64,000 nucleotides of DNA from Hemerocallis citrina. Taxonomy: Eukaryota > Streptophyta > Magnoliopsida > Asparagales > Asphodelaceae. This document shows, piece by piece, positions 56,641 through 64,000 of the stretch (positions within the stretch are counted from its first letter, which is position 1; each line of letters begins with the position of its first letter). The DNA lies in contig CM030366.1 of assembly GCA_017893485.1 (NCBI GenBank), positions 51,986,565-52,050,564 on the forward strand. Reading direction: 5' to 3'. Made by a program: the position numbers and the translations under genes. The notes beneath the pieces were generated by a model, which saw only the letters and a program-made list of their open reading frames with translations, searched no databases and was not told the DNA's origin.

Positions 56641-57870
56641 AGTTGAGATCCTTCTGTTGGTAGATGTACTTTAAGCTCTTGTGATCAGTGTAGATTTCCA
56701 CCTTTGCTCTGTAGATATAATGCCTCCATGATTTCAAAGCAAAAATTATCGCTGCAAGTTCCAAATCATGGGTCGGATAGTTCTTCTTGTGTGGTCGTAG
56801 TTGTCTCGAACCATAAGCTATAACCTTGCCTTCCTGCATCAGCACACATCCAAACCCCAAATACGACGCATTACTGTAGATGACGTAGTCCCTATCTTCC
56901 TGAGGTAAAACCAATATAGGTGCGAAGATCAAACGGTTCTTTAGTTCCTGAAAACTTCCTTCACACTTCTCCGTCCAGTCGAAACTTTGGTTTTTTTTTG
57001 TCAAAGCTGTAAGGGGTACAGCTATCCTTGCATAATTCTGGATAAACTTCTGGTAATACCCAGTCATACCCAAAAAACTTCTTACTTCCTTCACCATCTT
57101 TGGTTGTGGCCATTCCTTGACCGCTTCTATCTTCTGAGGATCCGTTGCCACTCCCTCCTTAGAAAGGATATTACCTAGGAATGCAACTTCCGATTTCCAG
57201 AACTCACACTTAGACAATTTGGCATACAACTGATGCTCTTGTAACTTGCTCAAGACTGCTGTTAGATGTTCAGCATGATCCTCTTCCGTCCTTGAATATA
57301 CCGAAATGTCGTCGATGAAGACAAATGAGTCGATAAACGGCCGTAGAATTTTGTTCATTAAGTCCATGAAATAGCTGGAGCATTAGTCACTCCAAACGGC
57401 ATTACCAAGAACTCATAGTGTCCATGTCGAGTTCGAAAAGCTGTCTTAGGTACATCCTCTTCCTTGACTCGTACCTGATGATATCCAGACCGTAGATCAA
57501 TCTTGGAAAATACTGCTGCTCCCTGAAGCAGATCGAACAAATCGTCGATCCTGGGAATTGGGTACTTGGTTCGAATAGTGACTTTATTCAATTCCCGATA
57601 ATCAATACACATCCCGGATGATCCGTCCTTCTTCTTAACCAGCAATACTGGTGCTCCCCAAGGCGATGCACTTGGTCTGATAAATCCTTTCTGTAAGTAC
57701 TCTTCAATCTGCTTCTTGATCTCATTCTGCTCTACTGGTGCCATTCGATAGGGTGCTTTGGATACTAGAGCGCTTCCTGGTTGAATTGTGATGCCAAACT
57801 CGACATCATGGTGTGGGGGAATTCCAAGTAAATCCTCTAGGAATACAAGTGGAAAATTCCTCACCACTGG
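56641..57870 (-). pseudogene. Tekay-like reverse transcriptase and RNase H
   Basis: Two overlapping frames. The first (from 57867) has [20 protein letters not shown], then [19 protein letters not shown] and [16 protein letters not shown] frameshift and small loss near 57365 lead to the second, with the catalytic F-I-D-D (57319-57308; Y-I-D-D in active relatives), then VRSFLGMTGYYQKFI and RNase H (VLVLPQEDRDYVIYSNASYL, then YTDHKSLKYIYQQKDLNLRQ). It ends at the deletion junction. S-N-A-S stands where D-A-S is normal, so RNase H activity is doubtful. Confidence 0.9.
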
Positions 57871-57933
57871 TATCTAGCTCACCTTTTTTGGTACCCGTAC
57901 TTTACTAGCAGTTGCGAAAGTCATTGCCTCCGA

Positions 57934-58310
57934 TCACTGCTCCCCGTGGAATACAAGTTCCACTCCTTCAGCTGAAATAACTACCTTCTTCTCCTTACAG
58001 TCAATGCTTGCCATGTGCCTCGACATCCAATCCATGCCAATAGTGACATCTGTCCCGGTAAAACCCAACTCCAACAAATCGATACTTGGGGTTTCTCCGC
58101 TAATCTGGAGCTTACATCCCCTATAGCATAGATCTGTAGTAAGGGTTGCCCCTGACGGCGTAGCTACCGTCAAAGCTAACTCTGGGATTGCCCTTTGTGC
58201 GCATCTTAATTTTCTCAAAAAGATTTTGACACAAAAGAATGAGTCCATCCACTATCAACCAAGACTGTTGCCAAAATTCCATTTATATATATATATGTCT
58301 TGTTACAACA
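57934..58310 (-). pseudogene. Tekay-like aspartic protease
   Basis: Begins NGILATVLVDSGWTHSF with D-S-G at the active site (next residue W, normally A or S). A frameshift near 58235 changes to the frame with LRKLRCAQRAIPELALTVAT, then GMDWMSRHMASIDCKEKKVV, the familiar end of Tekay-type protease domains. It cuts the Gag-Pol polyprotein. Confidence 0.83.
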
Positions 58311-58432
58311 GTACATCGTCCACTAACTTCCATAAACCCAAAATACAACTTAAACTTGATTACATTACTTCTTCAGCTTCCAAAAGATCTCAAAATATAG
58401 TAGGTCCACATATTATCTTCACCTTGTCATTT

Positions 58433-59041
58433 ATCCGGTTACTTGCTCGATGAGCATCCCCTTTGTAATTCTGGGCAATTTAACTTGACATGCCCAAGTT
58501 CCTTACAGTTGAAACAACCCTTGATCGCTACTGGGCAACGCGACTTGTGGTGTTCGACTTCGCCGCATTTGTAGCAACTCTTAGTCGCAATTGTTCTCTT
58601 GGGGTATTCTCCTTTAGAAGGTTTGGTGATTTTCCCAGTAGTTTTTGGCTTGGGACCCTTCTGAAGTCCCCACCAGCGGTTCTAAAGGTGTGTCATACCG
58701 TCTTGAAGCTGCTTTCGTTCTTTCTTCAGGTGTGTCATCTGTGCCTGATGAAATTTGATCTGCTGCTGGGCCCGGTGGATTGCCTTGTCCCTGCGTTCCC
58801 TTGCGCTTTTCATTTCCAGATACCCGATGGCTATCCTCTGTTGCTCTGCCATTGGGTCTAGCGATGGTGGAGGAGAGTTCTCCTCACCTTCGGTCTCCTG
58901 TAGCACTTTCTTCATTTCTTCCTCCATCGTTATCGTTTTCCTTGTAGGCATTGGCTTACCCACTAACCCATCCTGGATGAAGATATCTTCGAACACCATC
59001 TGTAAAACATAAACAGGGTTTAGTTTCGGAATCACAGACAC
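58433..59041 (-). pseudogene. Tekay-like gag fragment with two zinc knuckles
   Basis: The likely start is MVFEDIFIQD at 58996; an upstream in-frame ATG lies at 59041. A charged coiled-coil-like stretch (AQQQIKFHQAQMTHLKKERK) runs to a TAG at 58682. The same frame continues with basic sequence and two complete CCHC knuckles, CYKCGEVEHHKSRC and CFNCKELGHVKLNC (58576-58476), then a stop. The capsid domain expected between them in full gag proteins is missing, so a deletion is likely. Confidence 0.8.
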
Positions 59042-59281
59042 ATCTTGTTCTGTTTGCCTCTACTAATGTCTGGTAACAGACTAGCCACAATTTGGACTTG
59101 ACTGCTCCAAGCATGTTAGTAAAAATGAAGTAATCTGAGACTGATTCACATATAGGGAAGATCATAATCATAAGTTGTAGCACTACCATATGATTTATAA
59201 TCATCCTATTTGTCAACTAGAATCATTTTATCTGGCCTTCAAGTCTAATTTCCTACCGTGTTAGACTGCAATTGGAAGTCA

Positions 59282-59293
59282 GCTCTGATACCA
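59282..59293 (-). promoter_or_regulatory. Primer binding site, initiator tRNA-Met
   Basis: Minus-strand TGGTATCAGAGC, four bases inside the 5' LTR edge at 59298. Confidence 0.94.
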
Positions 59294-59297
59294 ACTC

Positions 59298-62200
59298 TGT
59301 AGCGCCCCGGATCCCCGTTACTGGACATCCGTGACACCTTCCAGAATCTTTACCTTCAAATGCATCTCAACACAGTAATAACACGGAAATTTAAAAACTT
59401 TTTATTTGCCAAATAAGTCATTACATCATTGATTACAACCGATAACTTGTTCTTGGACAAGGAGTACAAATTACATCAATTCATTACAACTTATTACAAG
59501 TATTTACAGACTCCTCTTATAAAGCTATCAGCTGCCTTCTGGAATGGTAATAGACTGATTACTTGTGGAACTTCGCTGAGCGGCCCATTGGCTCCCTCGG
59601 GACTTGCTCCTCAGCTTCAGGCTTCTGCTGCGCGACTCTGATATCTCTGCACCTGTTCGGAAGGTATAACCGATACCTAAAAGGTGGGAAACGTCAGTAC
59701 TTCGACTGACGCAAAGCTGGTGATAACAGCGATCCTCTAAAATTCAATCACAACCAATAATTTATGCAAACAAAAAAAAAGTGTGTGCCAAAATAAGGGT
59801 TTAGTGGATTCGGGTTCTAGTGCAGTGTTATGACATGATCCTATGACTAGATGCAGCAAACTCACATGCCTAACTTCTAATGCAAGCAAGACTTTGGAGC
59901 ACGAATGCATTCCATACTACATACGCCCCCAAATCTAGCCGTCTTTCTCTACAATTTAGGGATTCGAACCCTCGCCATGTACCCTACTCTTGTACACACA
60001 CCAGTTCCCAATAGACTGTCCGTCGCCCAAGGAGATTGCAGTGGCTGGTCTAATTCTGTCCTGCAGTGCCCAAATGGTCACCGCCAGTTGGTACCCGCGT
60101 ACGGACCTCCTTAGAAACCACGTTGAACCTGGTCCTTACGACCCTTGGTTCCACATGTCCACCTATGGACTGACGCATGCGTGTTCACCCCTCATCGGAT
60201 AATGAACTGATATATACCAAAAAAACACAAAACACAAAACCCGCGCTTTAGGGACGTGAGCACCACGGGAGGTCAAATCCTTCGGGCCTCCCGCACCATA
60301 CTTCGGCAGAACTTTGGGAATCAACAGATCGAGATACGAGCCGGGGACGCAATCCGTTAGTGGCCGAGAACGTATCCCTACGACTGGAAGATACAACACC
60401 GACTATGGTTTACTAGGACTAATGCAATTTCCCAACCCCTTAATAAACCATTCTAACCCCTACCTTACTCTAATTATTTCGGGTAAGAATTACTGCTTCC
60501 ACACTTGCCTATCAGCCTCTGACCCCTGGCGATATCGGTCCGGTTCGCCACTTCCCCTGCTTGGACTCGTCCAGCATAACGGCCTACGCCTGCTGCTACT
60601 CCGGAAGTAAATATATAATTGCCCCGTGAGCTCCACTCACTGGCATGCTCGGACGTCCTACGCTCGGCAGAAGTTTAATAATATACGCTTGATAGGTGCA
60701 GGGTATCCTTTATCCTAGTGACTAACTCGAGTCACCCATCCCACTCGGGGAGTCAACAACCTCAATAACATAGATCCACCACTCCTAGACACGAGTCATC
60801 GACTCAAATAACACACAAGGGAAAAATGCTTTCACAACCCTTAGTCTAAACCCAGACTAAGCGACCTACGGGTTTCTGCCCGAATCTCAAAATGGTCATA
60901 ACTCTCTCGATACAACTCCGATTGGAGTGTATGAGCACAACCTGGAAAGGTACGATTCTAGGCTACAATTTCCTAGTTGATCACGCGCTTATATTCAACC
61001 ATTTAAGTCCTCGAAATAGCTTCTCAAGCTCCAGCCCGCGTGCTTCCTGTGCACAGGCTACACCTTACCATTAACACAAAATTCTACTTGTTCATCAGAA
61101 CGAAACAAACTCAATTTCTGTAGAAGGTGTGGGTGTCCTCAACAACTCTCTAGTTGGTCATGAGTCCAAATTATACCATTAAGTCACCCTAACACACTCA
61201 TCTATCATCGATACACCAATTCACACAATTGGTCTCTCCAATTCAGAGTACTCAGCTCTACTCTAGTCCTTTGTCCAGTTTTACAAAAATCATAATAATT
61301 CAATTGTTTACTGAAATTGCCTCAAATTAGTTTTGTTGGAAAGGTCTAGGTGTCCACTACAACTCTCTACTGGGTCATAATCCTCAAAATGTGCCTCTAA
61401 CAAGTCTCAAATTCCCAATCTTTACTGAGTATCAAAACTGGCTGAAAACAGCATAGTGCTTAATCACAAAATCACAGTAAACTGTACACTTGTCCAAATG
61501 ATATATAATTTATGGTGACAAAACTAGACATCATACCCAACATTATGCAAAAGATCTCATGTCAAAATTCCAATTATACAGTGAGTAATAGCTATTGCAA
61601 GTTAGCACAGAAACCATCAGGTTTTCTAATTCAACATCAGATACTGGTTATAGATAGATTTTTCTCATGCCTCTAAAATCATCCAAATAATTTACTGATT
61701 TTTTTACGTAATCAACATGCATTTTTAGGAACATTGAGTAAAAATTTCAGATCAATATCATGCTTCAATAAATCATGAAAATTCCTACAATATCATCCAT
61801 CATGTTTTTCTTTTCCTGAGTCTGCCTTACGACACAGATCCATCTCACGATTTTATTAGCACATCAAATGATCATATAAAAATCTGAAATAAATCATGAA
61901 TGATCCTAACACATATATGAACAAATCCTTTTAATTTCATGGTCTAATTCATCATATTTTGCTCTCGGAAAAATACACAAAATGATACTCCGAACTAGTT
62001 TTTCCTAGTTCAATTCTGACTTCTACTTCTAACCTTTAGAAGAGCAATCCTATGCATTCTAGCACACATGCATGCAATCAAAATTAATTAAAAGATAAGA
62101 ATTTCAAGTTTAGAGAAACTTCCCACCCTTGGTTGTAGTAGTAGAAGGAACTTCTTCAAGCTTCTTCTCTTGGAAATCTCATTTTGATCTTTCTTCTTCA

Positions 62201-62745
62201 CTTCCTTCTTCTTTCTCTCTTCCTTCTCTTGAGGTGTTTTCTTTCTGAAATTTCCAGAGCAAAAGGGAGGAAATGAAGTGGGAAATGAAAGAGATAGGAG
62301 GGTAGGCCAGATTTGACAAGGGCGCGCGGGGGGGGGGGGGGGGGGGGGTAGGTTTAGGGTCTAGGTGGTTTTGTATACCAAAACCATGGCTTATGCCCAT
62401 TGGTTTTGTGTTTGTTATGTTGGCTGCCCAACATAACCCTTAACGAGTTCCAAAGAGTGTGAGACGAGTGTTTTAACGAGCGCACGCAACCTATATTCAC
62501 TGTAGTACCATACCGTGTTATATTTGCATGTGCGTCGTACCGAAAACTAGTGGTTATACTAGTATCGGTCCGTCTCGTTCTCGTGCATCTTTGGAATGCA
62601 ACTCTCTTAAGAACCGTCCCATAACCCTAACCATCCACCACGATATCAGAATCGACCCATAATACTACAATCAATTGCATGCATACTAACAATATACATA
62701 CACATATGCATATATTCGGGCATCGTACAAAAACGGGGTGTTACA
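59298..62745 (-). repeat. 5' LTR of the Tekay-like element
   Basis: Same ends and signals as the 3' LTR: donor-like site 62132-62113, T-arm-like 59972-59958, box 59924-59906, and a perfect inverted repeat CGTCAGT-ACTTCG-ACTGACG read on the plus strand (59692-59711). Many single-base differences from the 3' LTR show that this copy is clearly older than the LARD at 18031. A G run of about 20 lies at 62329-62348. Confidence 0.93.
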
Positions 62746-62750
62746 GTACT

Positions 62751-62878
62751 CCACTCCACATCGGCGAGATATATGCCTGAGAGGGAGCTGAGGTTAGTGC
62801 GTTGGCCTAGAATTAGGAGATCCTGCACTAAGTTGCAATCCCCGTACTTAGTGAGGACGCGGAATTCTTAAGGGTGTG
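62751..62878 (+). other. TRIM internal region, right piece
   Basis: Continues the internal DNA from 52400-52533. ATGCC-GAGAGGGAGCTGAGGT and TAGAATTAG occur in both pieces, so the internal DNA holds a diverged duplication. No coding sequence. Confidence 0.55.
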
Positions 62879-62901
62879 TGTGTTTAACACCCCGTATTTA
62901 A

Positions 62902-62979
<78 letters not shown>

Positions 62980-63381
62980 AATAGAGGTTGCCCCATAGAG
63001 ATTTCCATGGGGGTGTTGTATGGATTGTGTGCTGCACGGTGGGACCTAGGAAAGGCAGCAGCAGAGCTGCCGTTGCTACAGCGTCTGCCACGTGGCAGGT
63101 GGGGCCCAGTTGTAGGAAGGGGGGATCCGTGTTGCTGTCTTGGTGTGTTGGCGTGGTGGAGCCTGCTCAAGGGGGGGCTGGCTGACGTCACACGCGTGAG
63201 AGGAGAGAGGGTGTGGGATTGATTTGTCCCACATCAGAAAAATTTATGAATAATTAAATAATGGATAATATTTCATGATCAAGAGTCACCTAATTGCTTA
63301 ACCACTTTTGAGAGGCAGCATGTGGTGGGCAGTTGTACTAATAAATAAATAAATTTTCTGAGTTGGGACTGGGTAGTTACA
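62879..63381 (+). repeat. TRIM right LTR with AT and AG microsatellites
   Basis: Same sequence as the left LTR apart from the start TGTTTAACACC and the microsatellite: AT repeats (about 62904-62931) followed by AG repeats to about 62976, where the left LTR has AT only. Confidence 0.85.
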
Positions 63382-64000
63382 CCCCCAAGTAAGTAATGCC
63401 TCCATTTCTTGATTGCGAGCAAGATTGCAAGCATTTCCTTCTCGTAGGCCGGCAAGTGCTTACTCCTACCTTGGAGCTCTTTACTCAAGAACGCAATGGG
63501 GTATTTTTGCTGCATGAGGACTGTGCCTACTCCTGTTCCTGCTACATCACATTCCAAAACAAATACTTCTGCAAAGTCTGGGAGCTTGAGCACTGGAGGT
63601 GTAGTTAGAGCCTTCTTGAGGGCCTTAAATGCAGTTTGAGCGGCTGCAGCCCAATGGAATGATCCTCTCTTAGTCATTGGCACCAAAGGAGCTGCCACCG
63701 TTTCATAAATTTCCTGTAGTATCCTGCTAAGCCTAAAAAACCCCTCAAGACCTTCACCGACTTGGGTATGGGCCATTTTATTACTGCCGCAATCTTGCTA
63801 GGGTTAACTGCCACACCTTGAGCTGAAATTATATGCCCCAAGTAGGATACTTCACTGACACCGAAAGCACACTTTCTTAGCTTGGCTTGGAGGGAGTGAT
63901 CCTGCAACACCTATAGAACCTTCTTCAGATGTTCCGCATGCTCCTTAGGACTCCTAGTGTAAATAAGGATGTCGTTAAAGAAAACTAATACAAACTTTCT
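63382..64000 (-). pseudogene. Reina-like reverse transcriptase C-terminus and RNase H
   Basis: From the right edge: FVLVFFNDILIYTRSPKEHA, where the catalytic motif is F-N-D instead of a D-D pair. A stop (63911) is followed by [20 protein letters not shown] and [16 protein letters not shown]. After a frameshift the next frame reads RNase H: PVLKLPDFAEVFVLECDVAG, then VLMQQKYPIAFLSKEL and MLAILLAIKKWRHYLLG, ending at the TRIM insertion. The missing catalytic D and the stops show that it is dead. Confidence 0.87.

Larger units (their letters stand above)
52534..62745 (-). mobile_element. Tekay-like chromovirus, complete ends, decayed pol
   Basis: LTRs 52534-55974 and 59298-62745 (3441 and 3448 bp) with target duplication GTACT (52529-52533, 62746-62750) inside the TRIM. 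On the minus strand: PBS for initiator Met, gag, protease, RT, RNase H, then a deletion to the integrase C-terminus with chromodomain, a hairpin and a polypurine tract. The internal region is only 3323 bp because most of integrase is gone. It is the one element here with much Tekay coding sequence and is the natural reference for the helper of the non-autonomous families. Confidence 0.95.
51943..63381 (+). mobile_element. TRIM-like miniature LTR element (split by Tekay-like element)
   Basis: LTRs of 457 bp (51943-52399) and 503 bp (62879-63381) flank only about 260 bp of internal DNA once the Tekay insertion is removed. An initiator-Met PBS stands two bases inside the left LTR and a CTTAAGGGTGTGTG tract precedes the right one. 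The target duplication is CCCCC on both sides (51938-51942, 63382-63386), and the interrupted Reina RNase H frame is restored across it. No coding capacity. Orientation is plus, opposite to the Reina host. Confidence 0.88.
38440..64000 (-). mobile_element. Reina-like chromovirus, host of nested insertions
   Basis: The pieces fit one minus-strand Ty3 element: RT and RNase H (64000-63382), RNase H end and integrase (51942-51522), integrase end and chromodomain (39738-38995), polypurine tract and 3' LTR (38931-38440). Reading frames and target duplications at both interruptions (CCCCC and ACAAT) show that the pieces were once continuous. An LTR of about 0.49 kb and an integrase C-terminal chromodomain fit the Reina clade. 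It is decayed (stops, deletion between RNase H and integrase), and its 5' part is beyond the window. Confidence 0.85.

Overview
ORGANISM AND CHARACTER. This looks like intergenic, retrotransposon-packed DNA from a flowering plant with a large genome, probably a eudicot; the species cannot be fixed from the sequence. The evidence is Ty3/gypsy lineages typical of plants (Athila, Tat, Reina and Tekay types), primer sites matching plant tRNA-Asp and initiator tRNA-Met, a Ty1/copia remnant, a CACTA transposon and CCCTAAA-like repeats. I found no intact host gene. Every recognisable protein belongs to a mobile element or to a gene fragment carried by one. || LAYOUT. 1-4325: minus-strand Athila-like element (gag-protease, tRNA-Asp PBS, LTR). 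4326-16084: plus-strand Tat-like element entered in gag, with decayed gag-pol, a 512-residue open integrase frame, tandem repeats, a multi-exon antisense gene and a 3' LTR. 16085-30803: stacked large LTRs. A plus LTR remnant (17073-17760 and 30565-30803) is split by a minus solo LTR (17761-30564), which is split by a complete non-autonomous element (18031-27543) with 3.76 kb LTRs and TSD TATAC. 30804-36290: Ty1/copia pol remnant split by a Harbinger-like element (30989-32133) and a CACTA element (32370-35678) carrying a chimeric, multi-exon gene capture. 36690-38300: another transposon with a pentatricopeptide-repeat gene fragment. 38440-64000: minus-strand Reina-like chromovirus as host of two insertions. 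One is a giant-LTR element (39739-51521, LTRs 5.4 and 4.5 kb, TSD ACAAT). The other is a TRIM (51943-63381, TSD CCCCC), itself split by a Tekay-like element (52534-62745, TSD GTACT). || HOW THE PARTS RELATE. The Tekay-like element and the non-autonomous large-LTR families share a set of cis signals. These are a GTGGG-type splice-donor-like site in the leader; a T-arm-like inverted repeat (GGGTTCGAATCCC type); a box near TGTAGTATGGGATGCAT; an inverted repeat of the form CGTCAGT-loop-ACTGACG followed by CCCAC; an initiator-Met PBS; and a hairpin just before the polypurine tract whose stem shows a paired compensatory change. This pattern suggests parasitic families that use a Tekay-type helper. 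The inverted repeat is also where one large LTR inserted into another, and a second insertion lies 11 bp from it. I regard this shared module and its insertion behaviour as the best candidates for something undescribed, followed by an initiator-tRNA 5' fragment inside a non-autonomous element and the chimeric CACTA gene capture.
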